Source: Enterococcus sp. MMGLQ5-1
GTDB taxonomy: Bacteria; Bacillota; Bacilli; Lactobacillales; Streptococcaceae
Assembly (NCBI RefSeq): GCF_013155265.1
Contig: NZ_JABJXU010000002.1
Location: 62,001-126,000 of the forward strand
DNA length: 64,000 nucleotides
Direction of reading: 5' to 3'
The notes below the pieces were generated by a model. That model had not been told where the DNA came from. It did not search any database and saw only the letters and a list, made by a program, of their open reading frames with translations. Shown piece by piece: positions 26,431 through 35,004 of this stretch (positions are counted from its first letter, which is position 1; each line of letters opens with the position of its first letter). The position numbers and the translations under genes are program-made.

Positions 26431-26867
26431 TTTAGTTCCTTTCTCATTGCAATATGCGGTATGCCTGCATCCCTAAATATTTCACCATAGGCCTGATAAC
26501 CCAATTTTTGATAGAAAATTTTGGCGTGAAGTTGGGCGTGTAGGTCAATGATTTGAAAGTCTAAATTCTGGGCAAAGTGTTCGGCAAATAAAATTAACGC
26601 CTTACCAATCTGCTGTCCTCGATATGCCTTTAGCACTGCCAAACGTTGGATTTGTATCTGTCGTTTTTTTTCATCTGGGTAAAGGCGTAGCACGCCACAA
26701 GCGATATCTTGGTCATTATAATAAACAAGATGGATACAATAGGCTTCCAGATGATCAATTTCTAATTCAGGAGGTATCCCTTGCTCTTTTACAAAAAACT
26801 TTTGACGTATCTTCAGACCATCAAAATAGATATTAGATAAGGTATCACGACTACTTAATATTTTCAT
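26427..26867 (-). CDS. GNAT-family N-acetyltransferase
   Basis: The 146-residue GNAT protein contains the acetyl-CoA binding motif QRLAVLKAYRGQQIGKAL (about 74-91). The layout (IRQKFFVKEQGIPPELE near 20-36, LGYQAYGEIF near the end) resembles the YjcF/ElaA-like group. The acceptor is unknown. GAGGTGA lies upstream of the ATG, and the stop overlaps the M42 peptidase start by four bases, so both are expressed together on the minus strand. Confidence 0.85.
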   Translation of the reverse strand: MKILSSRDTLSNIYFDGLKIRQKFFVKEQGIPPELEIDHLEAYCIHLVYYNDQDIACGVLRLYPDEKKRQIQIQRLAVLKAYRGQQIGKALILFAEHFAQNLDFQIIDLHAQLHAKIFYQKLGYQAYGEIFRDAGIPHIAMRKELK

Positions 26868-27003
26868 TTGTCACCTCAACTCTTGATTTATCTTAAATTA
26901 TATCATGTATTTAGATGTTATTGATAAGGCTGGACCTTGTTTTAAAATTTTAAACAAATTAAGATTATGCTATAATAAAAATAAAAATTAAGGAGCTTAT
27001 TAA

Positions 27004-27186
27004 ATGCCATTTGTTAAAATTGATCTATTTGAAGGCCGTTCAGATGAACAAAAAGCTGAGCTAGCTAAAGAAGTTACTGAAGTTGTTAGTCGCGTTGCGA
27101 AAGCACCTAAAGAAGCAATTCACGTTTTTATTAATGATATGCCTGAAGGTACCTATTTCCCACATGGTGAAATCAAAAAGAAGTAA
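27004..27186 (+). CDS. 4-oxalocrotonate tautomerase family protein
   Basis: This 60-residue protein is typical in length for the 4-OT family. After removal of Met it begins with Pro, the catalytic base of these tautomerases, in PFVKIDLFEGR. Arg12 is present as well. Small 4-OT proteins in lactic acid bacteria are usually of unknown physiological substrate; hexamers of this size are common. AAGGAG precedes the start, and a terminator follows 15 bp after the stop. It is monocistronic. Confidence 0.88.
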   Translation: MPFVKIDLFEGRSDEQKAELAKEVTEVVSRVAKAPKEAIHVFINDMPEGTYFPHGEIKKK

Positions 27187-27198
27187 ATAAGTCTTTAA

Positions 27199-27236
27199 AG
27201 CAATGGCACCCTAGACTAAGGCGTGCCATTTTTTTG
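27199..27236 (+). terminator. Terminator after the tautomerase gene
   Basis: AATGGCAC pairs with GTGCCATT, followed by TTTTTTG. Confidence 0.8.
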
Positions 27237-27335
27237 TTAAATATGTTAGAGCTTACTGATTGGCATTGTGACATAGTTAAAAATAAATAATTATGTTAGA
27301 ATATGACAGAGTAAAAAAATGAATTGGAGAATAAA

Positions 27336-27650
27336 ATGCAATTAACCAGTAAACAAAAAAAATATCTAAAAGGTCAAGCACACCATTTGAACCCGATTGT
27401 TCAAATTGGTAAAAATGGTCTAAATAATGAAATAAAAACAAATATCCGTCAGGCGTTAGATGCGCGGGAGCTGATTAAGATTGTTTTATTACAAAACACA
27501 GATGAGGCTATTGATGAGGTGGCTGAAATTCTTGAGGTACAGCTTGGTCTGACTGTTATTCAAAAAATCGGTAAAATAATCGTGGCCTATAAGAAATCAG
27601 ATAAAAAAGAAAATCGGAAAATAACGAACGAACTTTATCAAATCAAATAG
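27336..27650 (+). CDS. yhbY: YhbY-family RNA-binding protein (CRM domain)
   Basis: The 104-residue protein consists of one CRM domain, with GQAHHLNPIVQIGKNGL (about 12-28) containing the conserved K/GxxG-type RNA-binding loop (IGKNG). YhbY associates with pre-50S ribosomes in E. coli. The start is ATG 27336 after TTGGAG; the frame extends 12 bases up to a TTG that overlaps this ribosome site. It heads the yhbY-nadD-yqeK-rsfS gene order usual in Firmicutes. Confidence 0.92.
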   Translation: MQLTSKQKKYLKGQAHHLNPIVQIGKNGLNNEIKTNIRQALDARELIKIVLLQNTDEAIDEVAEILEVQLGLTVIQKIGKIIVAYKKSDKKENRKITNELYQIK

Positions 27651-27687
27651 CACTTGAATTGTTTTGATTATTGTAGAAGGAGCTAAT

Positions 27688-28320
27688 ATGGAACTTTTAA
27701 CGCCATTTACAAAGGTTGAAATTGAAGTAATGACTGGCAACTTAAATCGAAAGCAGGTTGGTATCTTGGGTGGGAATTTTAACCCAATTCACCAAGCTCA
27801 TTTAGTTGTTGCAGACCAAGTCAAGCAGCAGCTTGGCTTAGATGAGGTTTTATTGATGCCTGAATATTTGCCGCCACATGTTGATGAAAAGTCAACGATT
27901 CCTAGTCATCATCGTGCAAAAATGATTGAGCTGGCGATAGAAAATCATCAAGGCTTGACCTTAGAAACAATTGAGCTTTCTCGTGCGGGAAAAAGCTACA
28001 CCTATGATACAATGAAAGACTTAACCAGCCAGCATCCCGATATTGATTATTATTTTATCATTGGTGGGGATATGGTGGAATATTTACCGAAGTGGCGCAA
28101 TATTGATCAATTGGTTGAAATGGTACAATTTGTCGGCGTTCAGCGACCCGGCTATAAAAGTGGTACGAGCTATCCAGTGATTTGGGTTGACATCCCTAAA
28201 TTAGATATATCGTCGCAAAAAATTCGGCAATTAATCCGTTCTGGCAATGAACCTAATTTTTTAGTACCGCCAAAGGTATTGGCGTATATTTATCAACAAG
28301 GACTGTATATCAATGAATAA
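27688..28320 (+). CDS. nadD: Nicotinate-nucleotide adenylyltransferase
   Basis: The 210-residue nucleotidyltransferase has the nucleotide-binding motif GGNFNPIHQAHL (about 28-39) and a C-terminal ISSQKIRQLI motif (about 177-186). It converts nicotinate mononucleotide and ATP to deamido-NAD in NAD synthesis. I used ATG 27688 after GAAGGAG. The N-terminal ~20 residues before the Rossmann fold are longer than in many NadD proteins, as is usual in Lactobacillales. It overlaps yqeK by eight bases. Confidence 0.95.
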   Translation: MELLTPFTKVEIEVMTGNLNRKQVGILGGNFNPIHQAHLVVADQVKQQLGLDEVLLMPEYLPPHVDEKSTIPSHHRAKMIELAIENHQGLTLETIELSRAGKSYTYDTMKDLTSQHPDIDYYFIIGGDMVEYLPKWRNIDQLVEMVQFVGVQRPGYKSGTSYPVIWVDIPKLDISSQKIRQLIRSGNEPNFLVPPKVLAYIYQQGLYINE

Positions 28321-28918
28321 TTTGGAATATCAATTAAATTTATTACCCTATACGCGTGCTGAATTAGTTAATCTAGTAAAAAATCAAGTTTCTGAAAAAC
28401 GCTTTAAACACATTCTTGGCGTTGAACAGGCTGCAATTATGCTTGCTGAGCAGTATGGGGAATGCACTGAGCGTGCAAGTATCGCCGGGCTGCTGCATGA
28501 TTATTGCAAAGAGCTGCCGGATAGTGATTTTATTGCTGCAATTGAAAAGTATCATTTAGATGGCAATCTCAAAACTTGGAATAATAATATTTGGCATGGT
28601 ATGGTTGGGGTATATATCATTCGTGAACAGCTTGCGTTAAAGGATGAAACGATTTTACATGCGATTGAAATTCATACTACAGGTGCGGCACAAATGTCAG
28701 CCTTAGATAAAATTCTATATGTGGCTGATTATATTGAATTAGGACGTGATTTTCCAGGAGTTCAAAGTGCTAGGGAGATTGCTGAAAAAAGCTTAGATGA
28801 TGCGGTAGCCTTTGAAACAGCTCATACCTTGAGCTATTTGATTGAACAAAGGCTTGCCATTTATCCGTTAACGATTGCAACCTATAATCGATATTGTGCA
28901 GGGAAAAAACAAGAATAA
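28313..28918 (+). CDS. yqeK: HD-domain symmetrical Ap4A hydrolase
   Basis: The 201-residue HD-domain phosphohydrolase has LLHDYCKEL (about 60-68) supplying the HD pair and HGMVGVY and IEIHTTG further metal or substrate residues. YqeK proteins of Bacillus and streptococci split diadenosine tetraphosphate to two ADP with an iron or similar metal. It overlaps nadD, and in Firmicutes the pair with rsfS is conserved, linking NAD synthesis and ribosome silencing genes in one operon. Confidence 0.93.
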   Translation: MNNLEYQLNLLPYTRAELVNLVKNQVSEKRFKHILGVEQAAIMLAEQYGECTERASIAGLLHDYCKELPDSDFIAAIEKYHLDGNLKTWNNNIWHGMVGVYIIREQLALKDETILHAIEIHTTGAAQMSALDKILYVADYIELGRDFPGVQSAREIAEKSLDDAVAFETAHTLSYLIEQRLAIYPLTIATYNRYCAGKKQE

Positions 28919-29140
28919 GGGGCCAAAAGCCAATTATAAAGCATATTAAATTCGTTTAATCACGTAATTTCATATGTTTTTTTATTTTTATGAATCGGGT
29001 TTGTAAAAATCTACCGCTACTTGATTAGTGATTCTTAATCAGATATGTTAAAATAGATATAAATTTTGCGATATTTTAGTAATTTGAAACTTTTACTAAA
29101 TATTGAAACTAATGTTAAAAAAAATTGTGGAGGCAAAAAT

Positions 29141-29494
29141 TTGACAAGCAAAGAAATGTTAGAAATTGTGATTAAGGCTGCGGATTCAAAGCGAGCAATA
29201 GATACAGTAGCACTTGATTTGGCAGGGATCAGTCCTGTTACAGATTACTTTGTAATCACTGAGGCAGGCAATGAGCGACAATTAAATGCCATCGTTGATG
29301 AAATTATTGAAAAAATTGAAGCAAATCACGGTAAGGTTGCCAGAGTTGAGGGTCGTTCAGGCAATTCTTGGATTCTAATTGATTTAATTGACGTGGTGGT
29401 TCATATTTTTTCTTCAGAGGAACGAGAGCATTACAATATTGAAAAGCTTTGGTCCGATGCGCCTTTGGTAGATATTCACGAGTGGGTGAGCTAG
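29141..29494 (+). CDS. rsfS: Ribosomal silencing factor
   Basis: The ~117-residue Iojap/RsfS protein binds L14 of the large ribosomal subunit and blocks subunit joining in poor growth conditions. Recognisable are DYFVITEAGNERQLNAI (near 33-49), VEGRSGNSWILID (near 71-83) and the final EREHYNIEKLWSDA. The TTG at 29141, seven bases behind GGAGG, gives the usual family length; the frame is open further upstream, to an ATA/TTG-poor region without ribosome site. The 220-bp gap before it holds no gene. Confidence 0.94.
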   Translation: MTSKEMLEIVIKAADSKRAIDTVALDLAGISPVTDYFVITEAGNERQLNAIVDEIIEKIEANHGKVARVEGRSGNSWILIDLIDVVVHIFSSEEREHYNIEKLWSDAPLVDIHEWVS

Positions 29495-30232
29495 TTGAAG
29501 GCTTATGAAACTTTTGCTTTTGTTTACGATGAGGTCATGGATGAGTCATTATATCAAAAATGGTTAGCCTTTACTAAAAATAAATTGCCAGAGGCCACTC
29601 AATCAATTCTCGAGCTAGCTTGTGGTACTGGAGCCTTAGCCTGTGAATTTGCCAAAGAGGGCTATCAGGTCACTGGATTAGACCTATCAGAAGAAATGCT
29701 GATGGTTGCCTATAATCGCGCTGTTGAAGAGGCAGTAAATGTTAATTGGGTGATTGGCGATATGCTTGATTTAGATGACAGTGAAAAATATCAGGCAATC
29801 ACTTGTTTTTCAGATTCCATTTGCTATATGCGCAATGCGCAAGAGGTACAGCAGGTCTTTGACGGTGTCTTTAACGCTTTGGAAGATGATGGCGTCTTTA
29901 TTTTTGATGTGCATTCAACTTATAAAATTGACCATATTTTCCCAAATTACAGTTTTCATGAGAATGAAGAAGATTTTGCTTTTTTATGGGATAGTTATCC
30001 TGGTGAAAAATCACACAGTATTGTTCACGAATTAACTTTTTTTGTCAAAAATGACGAGAATCATTTCAATCGCTTTGACGAAATTCATCAAGAACGCACT
30101 TATGAAATTGATTATTATCAAATGATGCTTGAATCAAGCGGTTTTATGAATGTTAGGCTTTATGCTGATTTTGAAGATCACGTACCAAAACCTACAAGTG
30201 AAAGAATCTTCTTCGTTTGTAAGAAATATTAA
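29495..30232 (+). CDS. Class I SAM-dependent methyltransferase
   Basis: The 245-residue methyltransferase has a Rossmann fold. Motif I LELACGTGALACEF (about 40-53) binds SAM; GLDLSEEMLMVA (about 62-73) and a DMLDLD acidic loop follow. This gene sits directly behind rsfS in many Firmicutes (YqeM type), with unknown methyl acceptor. It starts with TTG immediately after the rsfS stop, so translation is coupled. Confidence 0.9.
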   Translation: MKAYETFAFVYDEVMDESLYQKWLAFTKNKLPEATQSILELACGTGALACEFAKEGYQVTGLDLSEEMLMVAYNRAVEEAVNVNWVIGDMLDLDDSEKYQAITCFSDSICYMRNAQEVQQVFDGVFNALEDDGVFIFDVHSTYKIDHIFPNYSFHENEEDFAFLWDSYPGEKSHSIVHELTFFVKNDENHFNRFDEIHQERTYEIDYYQMMLESSGFMNVRLYADFEDHVPKPTSERIFFVCKKY

Positions 30233-30299
30233 ATATGTTTAGTTTAAAGCTCAGTAGTCTGACTAAAAGCGTTGCAATCAAAAATTTAGGAGTTGCTTG

Positions 30300-31454
30300 A
30301 TGAAAACGGTTGGTATAATTGTTGAATATAATCCTTTTCATAATGGTCATTTATATCATATTGAAGCGGCTAAAAGATTGACTGGTGCTGATGCTGTCAT
30401 TGCTGTGATGAGTGGTAATTTTGTTCAAAGGGGTGCACCTGCGATATTTGATAAGTGGCAACGAGCGGAGATGGCCTTAAAAAATGGTGTTGACCTAGTA
30501 GTTGAGCTGCCCTTTGCAAGCGCAGTTGCTTCGGCAGATTATTTTGCCTCTGGCGCAATTGAGCTGCTTTCCGCCTTGAACTGTGAAGCCGTCTGCTTTG
30601 GTACAGATAACCAGCAGCTTGATTACCAAAAATTTGGGCAATTGGCGTTAATAAATCAGGATTGGATTGCCAAACGCCTTGCTGATTTACCTGATAATTT
30701 GAATTATCCTGCGAAAATGACTGTGATTTGGCAGGCGCTACTCGGTGATCGCTTTGTTTTTAATACACCCAATCATCTGCTAGCGTTAAGCTATGCCCAA
30801 GCAAATGCTAAGCTCAAACAGCCGATGCGGCTTATACCAATTTTAAGGGAAAAGGTTGCTTATCATCAATTAAATCGTGTTGATCATTTGGCGAGCGCGA
30901 CAGCAATTCGTCAAATGACCGCCAATAATCAATTTTCACAAATTCAGCAAGTTGTACCTCGTAATGTTTGGAGCTATTACCAAAATGGAACACCAATTTT
31001 TCCAGAAACTATTTTTAATTTATTAAAATATCGCATTCTATCGGCTTCACTTCGGGAACTAGCTAGTATTCATCAGATGAAGGAAGGGCTAGAGTATAAG
31101 CTAAAAAAAGTAATTTTAACAGCTAATTCGTTAGATGAATTAATTAAAGGCTTGAAGTCTAAACGCTATACCTACGCCTACCTATCGAGATTAATGTCCT
31201 ACATTTTAATTAATGTATCGGATTGTGAAATTTTGGCAGCAAGAAAGCAAGGCTTTATTCATATATTAGGATTTTCTAAATGCGGGCAAGATTATTTAAA
31301 AGTCAATAAAAATCAATTCAAACTACCAGTATTATCCAAAATCGGACGAGATGATGTAATTTATCAGTTAGATTTAAGAGTTGACGCGATTTATCAGCTC
31401 TTAGCACCTAAAATTCCGTCACAAAGCTTTGGGCGTGTACCAATTAGAACTTAG
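30300..31454 (+). CDS. tmcAL: tRNA(Met) cytidine acetate ligase
   Basis: The 384-residue protein (YlbM type) opens with VGIIVEYNPFHNGHLYH, a nucleotidyltransferase-like fold with the HxGH signature (HNGH). It makes acetyl-AMP and forms N4-acetylcytidine at the wobble position of elongator tRNA-Met in Bacillus. GTDN near residue 100 and the C-terminal part fit the family. The start ATG at 30300 lies behind TTAGGAG; a TTG one codon earlier is possible. Confidence 0.93.
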   Translation: MKTVGIIVEYNPFHNGHLYHIEAAKRLTGADAVIAVMSGNFVQRGAPAIFDKWQRAEMALKNGVDLVVELPFASAVASADYFASGAIELLSALNCEAVCFGTDNQQLDYQKFGQLALINQDWIAKRLADLPDNLNYPAKMTVIWQALLGDRFVFNTPNHLLALSYAQANAKLKQPMRLIPILREKVAYHQLNRVDHLASATAIRQMTANNQFSQIQQVVPRNVWSYYQNGTPIFPETIFNLLKYRILSASLRELASIHQMKEGLEYKLKKVILTANSLDELIKGLKSKRYTYAYLSRLMSYILINVSDCEILAARKQGFIHILGFSKCGQDYLKVNKNQFKLPVLSKIGRDDVIYQLDLRVDAIYQLLAPKIPSQSFGRVPIRT

Positions 31455-31552
31455 GCTTTTCATTTTTTGGTAAAATCAGTATAATATTAAGGTACACCGT
31501 TAGGGAATATAATATTTTTGAAAAAAATTAAATAATAGAAAGAAGTGTCAAA

Positions 31553-32275
31553 ATGGGACGTAAATGGGCAAATATTGTTGCTAAGAAAACGGCAAAAGAT
31601 GGAGCAAATAGTAAGGTCTATGCTAAATTTGGAATTGAAATTTATGCCGCAGCCAAGCAGGGTGATCCAGATCCAGCGGCTAATCAGAAATTGAAATTTG
31701 TTGTTGATCGTGCTAAGCAAGCAAACGTACCAAGACATATTATTGATAAGGCAATCGATAAAGCTAAGGGAAGCACAGATGAAACCTTTACCGAAGGTCG
31801 TTATGAGGGCTTTGGTCCAAACGGTTCAATGATTATTGTTGACACCTTAACGACGAATGTTAATCGTACAGCTGCTAATGTTCGTACAGCTTTCGGTAAA
31901 AATGGTGGTAATATGGGCGTTTCTGGTGCAGTTAGCTATCTGTTTGATAATACAGGTGTCATTGCTTTTGAACAAGTAGATCAAGATGCTGATACAATTC
32001 TTGAATTATTAATGGAGGCTGATATTGACGTTCGTGATGTGACAGAAGAAGAAGGTCAGATTATCGTTTATACAGAGCCGGAAGATTTGCATACAGCAAT
32101 GGCTGTATTAAAAGCTAACGGTGTTGCATCATTTACGATTTCTGAGCTTGAAATGATTTCACAAAGCGAGGTAGTTTTAGCTGGAGAAGATGCTGAAAAA
32201 TTCGAGGGATTAATCGAAGCTTTGGAAGATGACGAAGATGTGCAAAAGGTTTATCATAATGTAGAGGATAATTAA
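31553..32275 (+). CDS. yebC: YebC/PmpR-family DNA-binding regulator or translation factor
   Basis: The 240-residue protein starts [17 protein letters not shown] and has the three-domain YebC layout, with [16 protein letters not shown] near 80-95 and NTGVIAFE near 140. The paralogue with the N-terminal MGRKWANI is typical of the second Firmicute YebC type (YeeI-like). Members were described as transcription regulators and more recently as factors that ease translation of proline stretches; the function here is not decided by sequence. AAGAAGTG ribosome site; single gene. Confidence 0.92.
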   Translation: MGRKWANIVAKKTAKDGANSKVYAKFGIEIYAAAKQGDPDPAANQKLKFVVDRAKQANVPRHIIDKAIDKAKGSTDETFTEGRYEGFGPNGSMIIVDTLTTNVNRTAANVRTAFGKNGGNMGVSGAVSYLFDNTGVIAFEQVDQDADTILELLMEADIDVRDVTEEEGQIIVYTEPEDLHTAMAVLKANGVASFTISELEMISQSEVVLAGEDAEKFEGLIEALEDDEDVQKVYHNVEDN

Positions 32276-32417
32276 AATCAAGGGATAAAGTAGCTTAAAT
32301 TTAGTTTGCTTTTCAGTGCTTTGAAGATTTGTGCTTAGGTCTTTTGAGTAACAGATAGCGACAAATCGAAGCATTATGTCTTGAATTTTAATTAACAAAT
32401 TTTTAAGGAGTATGATC

Positions 32418-33353
32418 ATGAGTAAAATTTTAGTTTTTGGACATCAAAATCCTGATACAGATGCAATAGCTTCAAGTATTGCTTTTGCGAACTGGGAAAG
32501 ACAGGTTGCTGGTGCAGATGCCGAAGCGGTAGCGCTAGGTGAATTAAATGAAGAAACACTTTTTGCCTTAGAATATTTTAAAATTGCTGCACCGCGCCTT
32601 GTGAAGCGTGCGAGTGACGAGGGTGTTAAAGAAGTCATATTAACTGATCACAATGAATTTCAGCAATCAATTGAAGATATTCGTGATTTAACAATTGTCG
32701 GTGTGGTCGATCATCATCGAATTGCCAATTTTGAAACAGCGAATCCATTATTTTTTAGAGCGGAGCCAGTAGGCTCAGCATCTTCAATTATTGCTCGGAT
32801 GTATAAAGAAGCTAATTTAGAAATTACAAAGGAATTGGCAGGATTAATGCTTTCAGCCATTATTTCGGATACATTATTATTAAAGTCACCAACAACACAT
32901 CAGACTGATATTCCTTTAGCGAAGGAATTGGCAGAAATAGCTGGTGTTGATTTAGAAGTCTACGGCTTAGAGCTATTAAAGGCTGGTACGAATTTGGCAA
33001 CTAAATCAGCGAGCGAATTGATTGACCTAGATGCTAAAACATTTGAATTAAATGGTCAAAATGTTCGTGTGGCACAAGTCAATACCGTTGATATTAATGA
33101 AGTTTTGGGACGTCAAGATGAGTTAGAATCAGCGATTAAAGAGGCGATTGTTACAAATGGCTGGACGGATTTTGTTTTAATGATTACTGATATTGTTAAT
33201 TCGAATTCGGAAATTTTGGCGATTGGTAATCACCAAGATAAAGTTGAAGCAGCTTTTAACTTTGAACTAAAAGAAAATCATGCCTTTTTAGCAGGTGCCG
33301 TTTCACGTAAAAAACAAGTCGTACCACAATTAACCGAAAGCTTTAATCAATAA
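32418..33353 (+). CDS. ppaC: Manganese-dependent inorganic pyrophosphatase
   Basis: The 311-residue family II pyrophosphatase has [14 protein letters not shown] (about 6-19), the DHH motif in [12 protein letters not shown] (about 95-106), and a late [10 protein letters not shown] substrate-binding segment near the C-terminus. It hydrolyses pyrophosphate in the cytosol and uses Mn. I chose ATG 32418, seven bases after AAGGAG; the ATG at 32412 is too close to the ribosome site. A terminator-like long hairpin follows. Confidence 0.96.
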   Translation: MSKILVFGHQNPDTDAIASSIAFANWERQVAGADAEAVALGELNEETLFALEYFKIAAPRLVKRASDEGVKEVILTDHNEFQQSIEDIRDLTIVGVVDHHRIANFETANPLFFRAEPVGSASSIIARMYKEANLEITKELAGLMLSAIISDTLLLKSPTTHQTDIPLAKELAEIAGVDLEVYGLELLKAGTNLATKSASELIDLDAKTFELNGQNVRVAQVNTVDINEVLGRQDELESAIKEAIVTNGWTDFVLMITDIVNSNSEILAIGNHQDKVEAAFNFELKENHAFLAGAVSRKKQVVPQLTESFNQ

Positions 33354-33369
33354 TTAGCTAACGATAGAG

Positions 33370-33448
33370 TTGCTATGATACTTGAAATGCCCACAGGCTC
33401 TATTTTAGAACTAGCTTGCTAAGCATTCGAGTATCTAGCAATTTTTTT
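33370..33448 (+). terminator. Long hairpin terminator after ppaC
   Basis: TTGCTATGATACTTGAAATGC pairs imperfectly with GCATTCGAGTATCTAGCAA over a ~38-base loop, followed by seven T. The next gene starts 23 bp later, so it may be partial attenuation. Confidence 0.65.
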
Positions 33449-33470
33449 GTCATTCGTTTGAGGAGTAAAA

Positions 33471-34340
33471 ATGCAATTATTAACAACTGATAAAAGATTA
33501 AAGTATGATATATTTCTAAAAAGTTTACTAGAGCTTTTAAATCAATCAGTTCTATCGCTTCGAGAAATCAAAGCGAAATATTCTGAAGTGTCACAAATCG
33601 ATCGAAAAATTGATCACTACATCGATTTAGGGTTGATTAAGCGTGAAAATAAGCGTTATTATCTAAGCTCTGATTTAATTGCTATTCAAGATGATGATAT
33701 CGTAAAAAGCATTGCTGAAGCTCAGATTTCTCTGCTTGAGGCGAGCGAGCTGAAGCTCAATAATGTTTTTTTTTCACAATATTTTAAAAATTTGCAGGTG
33801 GTTCAACCTGAATATATCCTGCTTGAAGCTCAGCCCAAGCTTTATCGATTGGATCAATTAAATAATCAGACTAATCAGGTTGTTTTTTATTTTTTAAATC
33901 AGCTAACAGAGACAGAACTGAATCCATATTTATATTTTCGCCATCAGGATGAAGAAATGCTGACCGAAAAAGAACAGGAAATTAATCAATATTTAGGCGA
34001 TGTTAATCCAGAGTATGGATTGAAGTATATGACGACCTTTTTATTAAAGTTTCTAAAAAAAGCAGAGGTGACTCAAAAGCGTCCGGACATTTTTGTTAGA
34101 GCTCTTGCTGATTTTAAAATTATCGAAGGCCTAGGTCAAAATTGCTATGGCTTGAAATTACCTTATATTGAAGGTAAGGCTATGGCAGCGCCAATCCTTG
34201 AGCAGCTCAAAGCAATTGAATTTGATGAGCTAGAAAAATTAACGATACCAGAACGTTTTATAACGAGTGGCATGATTCATCAAAGGGTCTATGATTATTT
34301 TATGACGAGTCAATTTGCTTATTGGACAATTGAGGCTTAA
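33471..34340 (+). CDS. Unknown protein downstream of ppaC (possibly DUF1803 type)
   Basis: The 289-residue soluble protein has no membrane segment or signal. It may include an N-terminal winged-helix-like part (about 10-65: LSLREIKAKYSEVSQIDRKI, then DLGLIKRENKRYYLS), followed by an alpha-rich region. A DUF1803-family gene next to ppaC is known from streptococci, and that is my tentative guess; I do not recognise a catalytic motif. GAGGAG precedes the ATG. It converges on zwf across hairpin element 3. Confidence 0.65.
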   Translation: MQLLTTDKRLKYDIFLKSLLELLNQSVLSLREIKAKYSEVSQIDRKIDHYIDLGLIKRENKRYYLSSDLIAIQDDDIVKSIAEAQISLLEASELKLNNVFFSQYFKNLQVVQPEYILLEAQPKLYRLDQLNNQTNQVVFYFLNQLTETELNPYLYFRHQDEEMLTEKEQEINQYLGDVNPEYGLKYMTTFLLKFLKKAEVTQKRPDIFVRALADFKIIEGLGQNCYGLKLPYIEGKAMAAPILEQLKAIEFDELEKLTIPERFITSGMIHQRVYDYFMTSQFAYWTIEA

Positions 34341-34378
34341 TTGAATAAACAAATGAAACTGAATTTATTAAAATAAAA

Positions 34379-35004
34379 GGCAGTGGGACAAAAGCCATTT
34401 AACGACGTAGAAATAGGTGTTAAAGCAACTCTCTCAGAAAAGTGCAAGACGTACTTGTATCGCTACTTTTCTAATTGATTTAACCCATTCACGCTAAACG
34501 GTCATTTCAGCATTTTAGACAATCTGGCTTCAATGACCAGCGTTTAGGAAATTAGAGAAAAAGTATGCACAAGCTAATCCAGCTTCAGCGGCTTGAAAGT
34601 ATCGGCATAAGCTGAAAAAATAATTCGTGGCAACAATTGAACTTACTTTTATAAGCGACCAAGGAAAGCTTTAAAAGTTTAGTTCAATTGCATACCTTGC
34701 CGACTAACTGCTTCAAATTTCATTCTGAAATTCTCGGAGAGTAAGTCGACATGGCAAAGAGCGCCTTTTACTATTTTTCAGTCTTATGTTCAACTTTCTG
34801 AGCAAGGCATTTCAGCTTTTTAGACAATATTCGGCAATTTGTCTATTTTCCTATGGCATTGAAGTTGTCGCATCAGCGACTTACGGAAAAGCTTATGGCA
34901 GCGTGCCTTAGCGGATTTTCCGCTTAGTCGTTATTGCATTGTCCCCCGTAAATTACGAATAACATAAAAGAGGTTAGGACTTATGTCCCAACCCCTTTTA
35001 TGTT
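34379..35004 (-). repeat. Modular hairpin element 3 (inverted orientation)
   Basis: Read on the minus strand from 35004, it starts with the left-end hairpin (34961-35004, built around GGGACATAAGTCCT and its partner), immediately after the zwf stop. Then comes module B with an extra ~75-bp hairpin inserted at about 34863-34945. Next are a chimera of a C left arm and a D right arm (about 34690-34805), a C right arm (about 34575-34622), a new palindrome (34490-34560) and another (34405-34490). It ends at CTACGTCGTTAAATGGCTTTTGTCC. Junction words occur at 34811-34828 and 34506-34523. No protein is encoded. Confidence 0.78.
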
